From: Chitinophaga caeni
GTDB taxonomy: Bacteria > Bacteroidota > Bacteroidia > Chitinophagales > Chitinophagaceae
Assembly (NCBI RefSeq): GCF_002557795.1
Contig: NZ_CP023777.1
Span: 1,054,001 to 1,118,000 of the forward strand
Length of the DNA stretch: 64,000 nucleotides
Direction of reading: 5' to 3'
The notes beneath the pieces were generated by a model, which worked only from the letters and a program-made list of their open reading frames with translations, was not told the DNA's origin and made no database searches. Below, piece by piece: positions 1 to 8,678 of this stretch. Position numbers and translations under genes: made by a program. How positions within the stretch are numbered: position 1 is the stretch's first letter; every line of letters begins with the position of its first letter.

Positions 1-737
1 AATCCAACCAAGCGCTGGAACAGTTTGCATACGTAGCCTCCCATGACTTGCAAGAACCGCTGCGGAAAATCTCCACCTTCAGCGATCGATTACAGATGAA
101 ATACCGCGAGAACTTACCGCCGGAAGGTCAACAGATGATTGACAGGATGCTCGTAGCCGTAGACAGGATGCGCACCTTGATACAAGACTTACTGGTATTC
201 TCCCGGTCGGGCAGGATCACCCGGGAAAATATGGACGAGGTTCATTTATCACAAGTACTACAAGAAGTGCTGTCAGACTTAGAACTAGCGCTGCACGAAA
301 AGCAGGCGATCGTAACAAATAACACGCTGCCAACGATTATCGGTCACAAAACTTCATTGCATCAACTTTTCCAAAACCTAATATCCAATGCCATCAAATT
401 TGCTTCACCGCATAGAGCATTAACCATTAACATTTCTTCGGAAACTTTAAGCGGTGCGGAAACCGGTATCATGCCGGAAAATTTGAAAGACCATCTTTTT
501 TGCAGGATTACCATCGAGGATAACGGCATCGGCTTCGATCAAGCTTATGCCGAAAGAATATTCATGATATTTCAAAGATTACATGGAGTAAGCGAATACC
601 AAGGAACGGGTATAGGATTAGCCATTTGTAAAAAAATTGTTGATGCTCATCACGGGATGATCTCCGCGTACGGTTATCCGGGTAAAGGCGCTTTGTTCGT
701 AATATTATTACCTTTTAAACAATTAAACTATGATTAA
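1..737 (+). CDS. Sensor histidine kinase, 5' end cut by window edge
   Basis: The reading frame is open from base 3, so the true start lies before the window. Only the kinase core is visible: an H-box [10 protein letters not shown] with the phospho-accepting His at bases 42-44, an N-box NLISNAIKF near base 380-405, DNGIGFD near 520 and a [11 protein letters not shown]-lid motif near 605-630. The DLQEPLR form of the H-box is typical of phytochrome-like or PAS-containing kinases of Bacteroidota; the sensory part cannot be seen. The stop overlaps the start of the next receiver gene by 8 bases, which indicates translational coupling. It presumably phosphorylates that receiver. Confidence 0.93.
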   Translation, partial: SNQALEQFAYVASHDLQEPLRKISTFSDRLQMKYRENLPPEGQQMIDRMLVAVDRMRTLIQDLLVFSRSGRITRENMDEVHLSQVLQEVLSDLELALHEKQAIVTNNTLPTIIGHKTSLHQLFQNLISNAIKFASPHRALTINISSETLSGAETGIMPENLKDHLFCRITIEDNGIGFDQAYAERIFMIFQRLHGVSEYQGTGIGLAICKKIVDAHHGMISAYGYPGKGALFVILLPFKQLNYD

Positions 738-1194
738 AGATGAAAACCCGGATAAGCAATGTATTCTAGTGGCTGATGATGATTCCGATGACCGGGAGAT
801 GTTGAAGGCCGCCTTCGATGAAAATAAGCTACCCTATAACTTAACATTTGTTGAAAATGGCGAAGAAGCGATGCTCTATTTAAAAAGAAAAGGGCGGTAC
901 GTAGATATTAAAAGCTATCCCTTACCCAACTTGATCTTGCTCGACCTGAACATGCCCCGGAAAGATGGCCGCGAAGTTATCCGCGAAATCAGGAACGATT
1001 TTGGATTATGCGGTTTACCGATCGTTGTGCTAACAACATCCCGGGAATCGAAGGACGTTTTGAAATGTTACGAACTAGGTTGCAATAGTTTCATCATAAA
1101 ACCGGTAACCTTTCACGGGCTACTTCTTTTTACCAACATGCTCCACCAATATTGGTTTAACCTCGTGGAACTGCCCGCGTTGAAAAAACTATAA
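730..1194 (+). CDS. Single-domain response regulator (Rcp1-like)
   Basis: This 154-residue protein is one receiver domain with no output domain. The acidic pocket is ADDD at residues 15-18, the phospho-acceptor is Asp72 in LLDLNMP, the conserved Thr is in VLTTSR near 102 and the Lys is in IIKPVTF near 123. The long loop before Asp72 (KRKGRYVDI) is typical of Rcp1-type receivers that partner phytochrome-like kinases. It starts inside the preceding kinase gene and ends 2 bases before the next gene, so the three genes are probably one transcript and one phosphorelay. Confidence 0.93.
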   Translation: MIKDENPDKQCILVADDDSDDREMLKAAFDENKLPYNLTFVENGEEAMLYLKRKGRYVDIKSYPLPNLILLDLNMPRKDGREVIREIRNDFGLCGLPIVVLTTSRESKDVLKCYELGCNSFIIKPVTFHGLLLFTNMLHQYWFNLVELPALKKL

Positions 1195-1196
1195 TT

Positions 1197-2633
1197 ATGA
1201 CAAATGAGCCTGTAAAAATATTGATGATCGATGATGACGAAGATGATTTTTTCCTGGTTAACACATATCTAGATGATGTGGCCGGGCAAAATTTCGAAGT
1301 AGAATGGGTACCGAATGCTACAAAAGGAAAGGAATCGATCCAAAAGAAAATGCACGATCTATACCTGGTAGATTACCGGTTAGGCGCTTTTACCGGCCTA
1401 GATATCCTGAATTTTTTTAAAGAATTGGACTATAAAGCTCCCGTGATCATGCTCACGGGAAAAGGCGATTATAATATCGATAAAGCCGCTATGGCCGCCG
1501 GGGCCGCCGATTTTTTAGTAAAGGGAGAGTTTTCAGCGCCGATGCTGGAAAGGGCTATCCGTTACGCCCTGGATGAATTTAACCACCTCCAGGTAATTGA
1601 AGAAAATAGACGTAAATATTTCGGCATCTTTGAAAAATCTCACGATATAATCATCTTGGCCGATTGTGATAAAAATATCATCGATGTCAATCCAAGCGCC
1701 TGTAAAAAATTAAAAGCAACAAAAGAGCAGTTATTAAATAAAAGCTTAAAAGCCTTATTCTACAATCCAAGGGAAGGACAGGAATTCATTGATAGCATTT
1801 GTAATGATACAAATATTTCCCAGTCGCCTTACAGCTTTGTCACTATAGAACAACAAAAGATTGAAGTGCTGCTTAATGCCAATATGCTCGATGAATCAAA
1901 GCAGATATTTTTATGTGTGGCCGAAGATATAACCGATAAGATCAAGAAAGAACAAGTACAAAGACAATTAGAAAAATTTGCTATTTCGGGCAGGATCGCT
2001 CGGTTGGTAGCGCATGAGGTCCGTAATCCTTTGACGAATATCCTGCTAGCCGTCAGTCAATTCCGCCAGGATCCCCTACCGGAACAGGAGGAAGCGGTCG
2101 AATATCTTGATATCATGGAACGAAATTGTAGCCGGATCAACGAGCTAATCAGCGAGTTGCTTAATACGACCCGCTTACAAGAATTGGAAATGCAAAAACA
2201 TGATATCAATAAATTGGTGGAGCAGAGCATTGCATTCGTTGAAGACCGGTTAAGATTAAACCAAGTTAATTTACGATTGCAGCTTGTTCCCGAGCCAATT
2301 TATATAGAGGCCGACGAGGAAAAAGTGCTGGTAGCATTTACCAACTTACTGGTGAACGCTATCGAGGCCATGCAGCCGGAACAAGGAGAATTATTCGTTT
2401 GGGTGAATCCCGGGCAAGAAAAAGTGCAGGTAATTTTCACGGATAACGGTCAAGGTATTGAACCCGATGTGCTGGCCCGTTTATTTGAACCATTTTACAC
2501 TTCGAAAGCTAATGGCACCGGTTTGGGACTGGCTTCTACGCAAAACATCATACTGAGTCATAAGGGAACGATATCCGTTGAGAGCGAACCGGGCAATGGT
2601 AGTACTTTTAAGATTTCATTTAACAGGCTATAG
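1197..2633 (+). CDS. Hybrid regulator: receiver-PAS-histidine kinase
   Basis: The 478-residue protein starts with a receiver (acidic IDDDEDD at 11-17, acceptor Asp59, Lys109 in FLVKG). A PAS-like domain follows at about 140-250, then a HisKA domain with His273 in VAHEVRNPLT. The HATPase domain has an N-box NLLVNAIEAM near 380 and GTGLGLAS near 440. It has no membrane segment, so it is a cytosolic kinase whose receiver input sits N-terminal to the catalytic core. Placed directly after a kinase and a stand-alone receiver, it may take its phosphoryl group from the upstream kinase and relay it onward; that order is inferred. Confidence 0.92.
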   Translation: MTNEPVKILMIDDDEDDFFLVNTYLDDVAGQNFEVEWVPNATKGKESIQKKMHDLYLVDYRLGAFTGLDILNFFKELDYKAPVIMLTGKGDYNIDKAAMAAGAADFLVKGEFSAPMLERAIRYALDEFNHLQVIEENRRKYFGIFEKSHDIIILADCDKNIIDVNPSACKKLKATKEQLLNKSLKALFYNPREGQEFIDSICNDTNISQSPYSFVTIEQQKIEVLLNANMLDESKQIFLCVAEDITDKIKKEQVQRQLEKFAISGRIARLVAHEVRNPLTNILLAVSQFRQDPLPEQEEAVEYLDIMERNCSRINELISELLNTTRLQELEMQKHDINKLVEQSIAFVEDRLRLNQVNLRLQLVPEPIYIEADEEKVLVAFTNLLVNAIEAMQPEQGELFVWVNPGQEKVQVIFTDNGQGIEPDVLARLFEPFYTSKANGTGLGLASTQNIILSHKGTISVESEPGNGSTFKISFNRL

Positions 2634-2636
2634 CAC

Positions 2637-3230
2637 TTAATCCCAAAATTCATCGGGATCGATCGATTGTAAATAAGGGTTCAAAGGCTGCCCATCCTTG
2701 GCATATCGTTGAACCATCCTACTGGCCCAATGCCCCTTTTCATCCCAACGTTCAAATACCAACATTTGCTGGCGACCTCTTTCATCGAGCGTGATACGTT
2801 GCCTGGACACGAGTTGATCTAATTCTTTCGATAATGTTGATTTCTTTTTCCATTCTTCGGTATACACCAGCTCACCCTTGATGTTAAAATATTGATCTTC
2901 GAGGCGCTTCCTCGACTTGGAGCCTTGCTCTAACTGGAACGTTTGTATCCGGAGCTTAACACCATTCCTGGCAAAAAATGTAACCACTAAACTATTTTCG
3001 GAAGCATTGTAAACGGTATCAAGTTTCGCTGTATAGATTTGAAGCATCTGCTCAAGTTGGCAATTGAAATTTGTAGCTTTTAATAAGTATACCTGGTGCT
3101 TCAAGTTCCTCATATAAGACTTGGAAACGATGGTATCACCCACGAAAGTGCTGGCATAATGTTGGGCATTCGCCCCGGTCACAGTTAAGATTAAAAAACC
3201 GAAACCTAAAAAGATTTTACATAAGGGCAT
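2637..3230 (-). CDS. Secreted protein of unknown function
   Basis: I do not recognise the family. The 197-residue product starts with a signal peptide ending in GANAQ (residues 1-22), a common export signature in this phylum. The mature part is rich in beta-forming stretches and charged residues and has no obvious catalytic motif. It contains pieces such as YFNIKGELVYTEEWKKK and GQPLNPYLQSID that resemble antitoxin-like or MORN-type repeat proteins only loosely. It is convergent with the hybrid kinase gene, whose stop is 3 bases away, and lies 66 bases downstream of the next minus-strand gene. Confidence 0.75.
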   Translation of the reverse strand: MPLCKIFLGFGFLILTVTGANAQHYASTFVGDTIVSKSYMRNLKHQVYLLKATNFNCQLEQMLQIYTAKLDTVYNASENSLVVTFFARNGVKLRIQTFQLEQGSKSRKRLEDQYFNIKGELVYTEEWKKKSTLSKELDQLVSRQRITLDERGRQQMLVFERWDEKGHWASRMVQRYAKDGQPLNPYLQSIDPDEFWD

Positions 3231-3296
3231 AGGAAGATAATTATTTACATATAAATAAATTTACAATATAAAAATAGGTAAAGAATCCTTCACAAC

Positions 3297-4391
3297 CTAG
3301 TTGCGGCCCTGATTTTCTTTCATTTTACGTTCTTGTTGCTCCAGCCATTGATGCAAGATGGCATATAAAGAAATACTAGTATCAAATAGATCTTCCTTGT
3401 ACGGAACCTGCAATTTATCCAGCAACCTGGCTTGGTTCATCCCGGTGGCATATACGTACCTGTAGGCTCGCTGCGTCTTGTATAGCCATGGAAACTTTTC
3501 CAGGTTAAAGCGTTTAAAATCCTTAAATGCATGAAAAAACGTATCTACGGCAGCTAAGGTGGGGGATACCACAAGGTTGCCGTAGTTCTTCATTACTTGG
3601 AACTCCATGTAGCGGGCCGTACCTTCCATCTTTTCAAAATAATCTTCATATAGATCGATATTATAATGGTAGGTCATTTCGAAGACATCGCGGCGCTGTT
3701 CCCTAGCTTGCACAAATGCTTGCAAACAGATAATCACCGAATCCCTGGTAGGCACTTCGAGGGCTTTTAACAGTAAGGCATTTTCTTTATCAATACCCTG
3801 CTTAAACCAATCTACCACGATATAGTTCGCATTCAGGCTGTCCACCGTCATTTTATGGGCAATTTGTTGCCTGTAGATATCACGGGTTCCCTGATGTAAT
3901 AATTGGTAAGCATGAAAATATTCATGGATAACCCGGGCCGCCCACTCTTCGGTACTTGAAATAGCGGGTATAGAAAGGTGTGCATTCTCGGGACTATTGC
4001 AATAAGTAACGGGTAAATTATAATGCAACAAGCAGGTATCGGTGAAATCCAGCTTGGTAATGAGCTTAAAAGTACCTAGAAAACCGGGATCGATATATTT
4101 ATACAATTTCAGATCCTTATGGCATTCAAACAGTGTTGCACCGGTCAGCTCGACCATCCTTTCCGTTGCATGGTTGATATAACCGGTATCATCTTTAAAA
4201 TAAACCAGGGGAACAATATCCACACTATCTGCCAACTGGGGCCAGGCTTTTACAGCAGCATTTTTATAAATGGATTCCACAAAGGCCAATCTTTCACATA
4301 CCATATTATGCGAATCACCCGTTTTTGGAAGCGTACACCGGTTAAAATACAGCAAAATACAAGCTAAAAACAAGTAATGGTAAATCTTCAT
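3297..4391 (-). CDS. Putative zinc metalloprotease-like lipoprotein (HExxH)
   Basis: The 364-residue product has an N-terminal hydrophobic segment with Cys19, possibly a lipoprotein signal although the residues before it (YFNR) are not a classical lipobox. The sequence RVIHEYFHAYQ at 154-163 contains an HExxH zinc-binding motif (His156, Glu157, His160). About 95 residues later EGTARYME gives Glu256 as a possible third ligand, the arrangement seen in gluzincins. Nothing else is recognised. It may be a cell-envelope peptidase; the substrate is unknown and proteolytic activity is an inference from the motif alone. Confidence 0.75.
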   Translation of the reverse strand: MKIYHYLFLACILLYFNRCTLPKTGDSHNMVCERLAFVESIYKNAAVKAWPQLADSVDIVPLVYFKDDTGYINHATERMVELTGATLFECHKDLKLYKYIDPGFLGTFKLITKLDFTDTCLLHYNLPVTYCNSPENAHLSIPAISSTEEWAARVIHEYFHAYQLLHQGTRDIYRQQIAHKMTVDSLNANYIVVDWFKQGIDKENALLLKALEVPTRDSVIICLQAFVQAREQRRDVFEMTYHYNIDLYEDYFEKMEGTARYMEFQVMKNYGNLVVSPTLAAVDTFFHAFKDFKRFNLEKFPWLYKTQRAYRYVYATGMNQARLLDKLQVPYKEDLFDTSISLYAILHQWLEQQERKMKENQGRN

Positions 4392-4620
4392 GTTGCTATG
4401 TATGCATATCTGTACTAAAGATATAAATCTTTTGCTTTCAGCCCATGAACATATTCAAAATTATTCTAAATACAATATTCCAATGGAAGAATGGACCAAG
4501 CTCGCTTAGGGATTCATCATTAGCAAGCACGAAAAAATTTATAATTGACATACATTCAAACCGCAGTTAAAATTCTTGCTGGTAAAGTTTTTGTATTTAT
4601 ATGTATAAACGACCCGGAAG

Positions 4621-5073
4621 ATGAAGAAGCTCAATCAAACGATAGTGATATTACAAAAATTATCCAGGACGCAAGTAGATCGTATTCAAGGTTATGAAAG
4701 AGCCATTCAAATTTGTGATGATGAAGATCTGAAGCATATTTTTAAAGATATGATCAGGATAAGCGAGGATTTGCACCAACAACTTTCCGGCTTATTACTG
4801 GAAATGGGGTTTGCACAAGAAAAAAACAATACCTTGACCGGGAAGGCTTACGCCACCTGGATGCAGATAAAAAATAAGCTTTTACCCGCATCCCAACGCC
4901 ACCAAGTATTACAAGATTGTGAATTCGGAGAAGATATGGCACAGAGGGTTTATTCCGATGTTCTAAGTGGAAAAGAGAAGTTGCCTATAGATGTGTACAA
5001 ACTGCTTTTACACCAACAGAAGATTATGAAATCTTCTTATGATAGGATACACCACTTGAGAAATATCTTCTGA
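4621..5073 (+). CDS. PA2169-type four-helix-bundle protein (DUF2383)
   Basis: A 150-residue all-helical protein. The pattern QTIVILQKLSRTQVDRIQGY at the start, with later acidic and His positions, matches the ferritin-like DUF2383 family often induced by stress. It has no signal peptide. It stands alone, 229 bases from the preceding divergent gene. A hairpin follows at 5145-5167. Its proximity to a CsbD-family gene suggests a small stress cluster. The exact role is not known for the family. Confidence 0.75.
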   Translation: MKKLNQTIVILQKLSRTQVDRIQGYERAIQICDDEDLKHIFKDMIRISEDLHQQLSGLLLEMGFAQEKNNTLTGKAYATWMQIKNKLLPASQRHQVLQDCEFGEDMAQRVYSDVLSGKEKLPIDVYKLLLHQQKIMKSSYDRIHHLRNIF

Positions 5074-5144
5074 CCTGTATTATAATATCATGATTTTCAT
5101 TGTTGGGCGGGATTGAAGAAAAAGGGGAATCGATATAAAAAAGA

Positions 5145-5167
5145 TTGTCCCGCTTTTTGCAGGACAA
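5145..5167. terminator. Hairpin between the convergent DUF2383 and csbD-like genes
   Basis: The arms TTGTCC (5145-5150) and GGACAA (5162-5167) pair across an 11-base loop. On the minus strand the hairpin is followed by a TCTTTTTTA tract, on the plus strand by CCTTTT. It could terminate both converging transcripts, better on the minus strand. Confidence 0.5.
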
Positions 5168-5329
5168 CCTTTTGGCAAGCTATAAGTTTTTTTAATGTAT
5201 CGTTCATGATATTTTAAAATATAGTATGACACGATTTATGTCATTTTTCATCCTCATATCATTTATTCACCATCTTAAAAACTTATAACTTACTAATTAA
5301 CTAAAACAACAGCTATGGTAAAAAGCATA

Positions 5330-5521
5330 TTATTTCAAAAAAGATTGAATTAGTGATTGAACTTCATCTTTAGATTTACCGATCTTTTGCTGGATCTTAC
5401 CCATCAATTCATCTTCCTTACCCTCTTCATACTTAAGATCATCATCGGTTAATTCTGCAAACTGCTGCTTTAACTTACCGCTGATCTCATTCCATTTACC
5501 TTTCAAAATTGTCGTGTTCAT
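5330..5521 (-). CDS. CsbD family stress protein
   Basis: At 63 residues this small hydrophilic protein matches the CsbD family. It starts [20 protein letters not shown], where KGKWxExxGKxKxxxG is the family signature, and continues with alternating acidic and basic residues. In other bacteria CsbD-like proteins are general-stress proteins of unknown biochemical role. It is encoded opposite the DUF2383 gene, and regulator genes follow at 5.7 kb. Confidence 0.88.
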   Translation of the reverse strand: MNTTILKGKWNEISGKLKQQFAELTDDDLKYEEGKEDELMGKIQQKIGKSKDEVQSLIQSFLK

Positions 5522-5772
5522 AATAATTCGTTTTGGGTTCTACAATAATATTCTTCTACAGGTATTGAAACAATATCCATACCAGCGTACCAAAATGCCT
5601 GTTTACAAAATGTTAAACCCGCCGGGGAATGTAAAATTTCAACAAATCGTGGAATTACTTCCACGATAATAGTTTAAACATATAGATGAATGCTATAGAA
5701 AATAGATAGGCAAGTTTATTGATATATAACAATAAGATTCAACCAAAGATAAAAGTGATAAATTATTGTGCG

Positions 5773-6132
5773 ATGGGAAGTTTAATTTTAATTATCGATG
5801 ATGAACCTGATATTTGCCGCCTCCTTAAAATGAGTTTATCACGCGATGGATACCAGGTTAAATATGTACATGGACTGAATGAAGGCTTAGCTTTTATAGA
5901 GGAAGAGGTACCTGATATTTTATTCTTGGACATACACTTGCCGGATGGTTCGGGCTTAGCCGCATTGCCATTTATAAAGGAAAACCATGATAATATTACA
6001 ATTGTAACAATCAGCGCTTTCGATGCCGGCTATGAAAAAGAGGCAGCGCTCTCTGCCGGCGCTTCCTACTTTTTGCCGAAACCTTTTAACATTAAAAGCT
6101 TAAAAGATTTGATGGTGCAACTTCATGAATGA
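5773..6132 (+). CDS. Single-domain response regulator
   Basis: A 119-residue receiver domain without output domain. I chose the ATG at 5773 because the receiver fold begins right there (GSLILIIDDEPD); the frame is open further upstream to a TTG at 5719. It has the acidic pair IDDE, the acceptor Asp in LFLDIHLPDGSG, the Thr/Ser position as TISAF and the Lys in FLPKPF. The neighbouring sigma-54 activator starts just downstream, or overlaps if its upstream ATG is used, so this receiver may act in the same pathway. No cognate kinase is adjacent. Confidence 0.9.
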   Translation: MGSLILIIDDEPDICRLLKMSLSRDGYQVKYVHGLNEGLAFIEEEVPDILFLDIHLPDGSGLAALPFIKENHDNITIVTISAFDAGYEKEAALSAGASYFLPKPFNIKSLKDLMVQLHE

Positions 6133-6238
6133 AGCTCGGAAAAATGTCGTAAATTTAATACCCTGCCGTTTCCTATTATTCCCACTAGTTGAGAACAAGC
6201 AAGTAATTCACGATAACCCGAATAATAGAATAATTTTT

Positions 6239-7666
6239 ATGAAAAGTATTTTGATTGTTGATGACGAAATAAATATCTGTACGTTGCTAAGCAAATTCCT
6301 TTCGAAGAATGGATACCAAGTTGAAAGCACGATGCAGGGAAATACGGCACTCAAAATGCTGGAGGCTAGCAAATATGACCTCGTGCTATGCGATTATAGA
6401 CTAAAAGATACTGATGGTGCGCAATTATTAAGCAATATCAGGGAAATTTCGCCCCAAACCGTTGTAGTGATTATTACCGGCTATAGCGATGTCAGAACTG
6501 CCGTAGATATGGTTAAAAAGGGTGCTTTTGATTATATTTCCAAACCCTTGTATCCCGATGAGATCCTGTCCTTAGTTAAAAAAGCTTTGGAGTACGAACA
6601 ACCCCCGCTTGCCGCTATGGGGAAACTCAATCAAAAAGCATCAAAGCAGTACAAGGAAAGCAATCAATATCCCCTGCAAGATCAAAACTATGTTTTCGGG
6701 AAAAGTAAAGTCGCTAAAGAGTTATACCGTCAAATTACCTTGGTTGCCCCAACAGATTATACGGTTATTATCTACGGCGAAACCGGGACAGGGAAGGAGT
6801 CTGTAGCACACCTGATCCATGAGCAAAGCAATAGGCATAAAGGCCCTTTTATAGCCTTAGATTGCGGGGCTTTATCGAAAGAACTGGCGGCAAGTGAGCT
6901 ATTCGGGCATGAAAAAGGAGCGTTTACCGGGGCCGTAAACTCCAAGGAAGGCGCCTTCGAACAAGCCAAAGGGGGCACCTTGTTCCTCGATGAAATAGCC
7001 AATCTTTCTTATGATATACAAGTTGCCCTTCTCAGGGTAATTCAAGAAAAACAGGTGCGACATGTAGGAAGTGTAAAAGAAATTGCCGTTGATGTGCGCT
7101 TGATCGTGGCATCAAATGAAAAACTCCAAGACGCCGTGTTAAAGGGTAAGTTCCGGGAAGATTTATACCATCGTTTCAATGAATTTACCATACATATCCC
7201 GCCGTTGAGGGACCGTGAAGATGATCTTGGTCTCTTGGTAGATAATTTCCTGGAACAAACAGCTAAGGAGCTAGATAAACCTAAAGCGGGTATTTCCAAG
7301 GAAGTGATGGAGTGTTTATATCAATATGATTGGCCAGGGAATATACGCGAATTGAAAAATATTATCAGGAGAGCCTGTTTATTAACCCCGGATGGACAAA
7401 ACATTTCGATGGAATCCATGCCATTAGAAATGAAGGAAACTCATGATATAATCCCGATCGTAAATAACCCCGTTGAGGAAAACCTGGAAACGGCAGACAT
7501 CCAAGGGCAGAATGATTTAAAAAGCGTTGCCTTAAAGGCTGAGTATCAAAAGATAATGAATGTACTTAAAGCGGTAAAATATAATAAAACGAAAGCTGCG
7601 CAAATGTTAAATATCGATCGGAAAACTTTATATAATAAATTGCGTTTACTTAATATCAGTTATTAG
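6239..7666 (+). CDS. NtrC-family sigma-54-dependent response regulator
   Basis: A 475-residue activator with three domains. The receiver is at 1-115 (acceptor Asp52 in LCDYRL, Lys102 in ISKPL). The AAA+ domain runs from about 151 to 385, with Walker A GETGTGKE (180-187), the sigma-54 contact loop GAFTGA (227-232) and Walker B GGTLFLDE (245-252). The Fis-type helix-turn-helix is at about 435-475 (NKTKAAQMLNIDRKTLYNKL). The ATG at 6239 is preferred because the receiver begins there; an ATG at 6125, overlapping the stop of the preceding gene, would add 38 unrelated residues. It should activate sigma-54 promoters; the targets are not visible. Confidence 0.94.
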   Translation: MKSILIVDDEINICTLLSKFLSKNGYQVESTMQGNTALKMLEASKYDLVLCDYRLKDTDGAQLLSNIREISPQTVVVIITGYSDVRTAVDMVKKGAFDYISKPLYPDEILSLVKKALEYEQPPLAAMGKLNQKASKQYKESNQYPLQDQNYVFGKSKVAKELYRQITLVAPTDYTVIIYGETGTGKESVAHLIHEQSNRHKGPFIALDCGALSKELAASELFGHEKGAFTGAVNSKEGAFEQAKGGTLFLDEIANLSYDIQVALLRVIQEKQVRHVGSVKEIAVDVRLIVASNEKLQDAVLKGKFREDLYHRFNEFTIHIPPLRDREDDLGLLVDNFLEQTAKELDKPKAGISKEVMECLYQYDWPGNIRELKNIIRRACLLTPDGQNISMESMPLEMKETHDIIPIVNNPVEENLETADIQGQNDLKSVALKAEYQKIMNVLKAVKYNKTKAAQMLNIDRKTLYNKLRLLNISY

Positions 7667-7672
7667 TTTTTT

Positions 7673-8158
7673 ATGAAAAGCACCACCAGGAAAAAAAAGA
7701 AACCTGTAAAGAAACAGTCCGCTTTATCCAGGTTATTCGAAAAATTTGCAGGCAGGGTTATCCAGGCCACCGGCAGTACAACTGCCTTCTTGATTGCATT
7801 GGGCGTATTAATTTTTTGGGGCATTTGCGGCCCTATTTTTAAATACTCGGATACCTGGCAGCTCGTTATTAATACCGGCACTACCATCATCACTTTCCTG
7901 ATGGTTTTCTTAATCCAGAAATCACAAAACAAGGATTCAAAATCGGTTCAATTGAAACTGAACGAACTCATTGCCGCTACCCCAAATGCCAGTAACCGCT
8001 TAATCGATGTGGAATCTTTGAGCGAGGAAGAGTTGAATGTATTGCATCAATACTACACTATATTATGCAAGGAAATTCAGAAGAAGATTTCTCTCGAAGA
8101 ATCACATTCTATCGAAGAAGCTATGAAATCTTCCAGGAGCATCGGTAAACATAAATAA
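7673..8158 (+). CDS. Low-affinity iron permease-like membrane protein
   Basis: A 161-residue protein with a basic N-terminus (KKKKPVKKQ), two predicted membrane helices at about 40-60 and 66-86, and a cytosolic tail. The stretch GSTTAFLIALGVLIFWGICG, the following SDTWQLVINTGTTIITFLMV and QKSQNKD are characteristic of the PF04120 family named after yeast Fet4, although bacterial members are much shorter than Fet4 and iron transport has not been shown for them. It follows the sigma-54 activator gene by 6 bases, so it is probably co-transcribed. Confidence 0.8.
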   Translation: MKSTTRKKKKPVKKQSALSRLFEKFAGRVIQATGSTTAFLIALGVLIFWGICGPIFKYSDTWQLVINTGTTIITFLMVFLIQKSQNKDSKSVQLKLNELIAATPNASNRLIDVESLSEEELNVLHQYYTILCKEIQKKISLEESHSIEEAMKSSRSIGKHK

Positions 8159-8647
8159 TCAAGCATCCAACTCTTTTAATAAACCGGGCAAATCTAGCCT
8201 GTGGGTATACATTACCAGTTTCCCATCTGCATCCATGGGCCATTCTTCCCTTGGACGATCCCAGTATAATTCAACCCCGTTTCCGTCGGGATCATCGAGA
8301 TACAAAGCTTCGGAAACCCCGTGATCAGCAAATCCCGTGAAGGACACATTTGCGTCTAATAACCTTTTCAGGATCATGGCCAAGTCTTTACGTGTTGGGT
8401 ATAATATAGCTGTATGATACAAACCGGGGTACTGCACCGGGGCAGGGGGAGAATTTTTGCTATGCCATGTATTTAACCCGATATGATGATGATAACCCCC
8501 GGCAGAAATAAACGCCGCATCAGTTCCATATGTAACCATCAGTTCAAAACCTAATAAGCCGCAATAAAAATCTAAAGAGCGCTGTAGATCAGATACTTTT
8601 AAATGCACGTGACCTATCCTGGTTTGTGCAGGTACTTTATATTCCAT
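8159..8647 (-). CDS. VOC (glyoxalase/dioxygenase) family protein
   Basis: A 162-residue protein with two beta-alpha-beta-beta-beta modules of the vicinal oxygen chelate fold. It starts near RIGHVHLKVSDLQRSLDFYC, has a metal-ligand candidate His in GHVHLKV, a second in LYHTAILYP and a Glu in NGVELYWDRP. The sequence most resembles the N-terminal half of CatE-type catechol 2,3-dioxygenase-like proteins. Its stop abuts the stop of the convergent iron-permease-like gene. The substrate cannot be deduced. Confidence 0.87.
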   Translation of the reverse strand: MEYKVPAQTRIGHVHLKVSDLQRSLDFYCGLLGFELMVTYGTDAAFISAGGYHHHIGLNTWHSKNSPPAPVQYPGLYHTAILYPTRKDLAMILKRLLDANVSFTGFADHGVSEALYLDDPDGNGVELYWDRPREEWPMDADGKLVMYTHRLDLPGLLKELDA

Positions 8648-8678
8648 ATTGCAATATAGGATTAAATGCCATTAAAAG

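Noticed and set aside
6125..6238. Upstream ATG of the sigma-54 activator
   Set aside because: It would add 38 residues without similarity to receivers; the domain begins at 6239.
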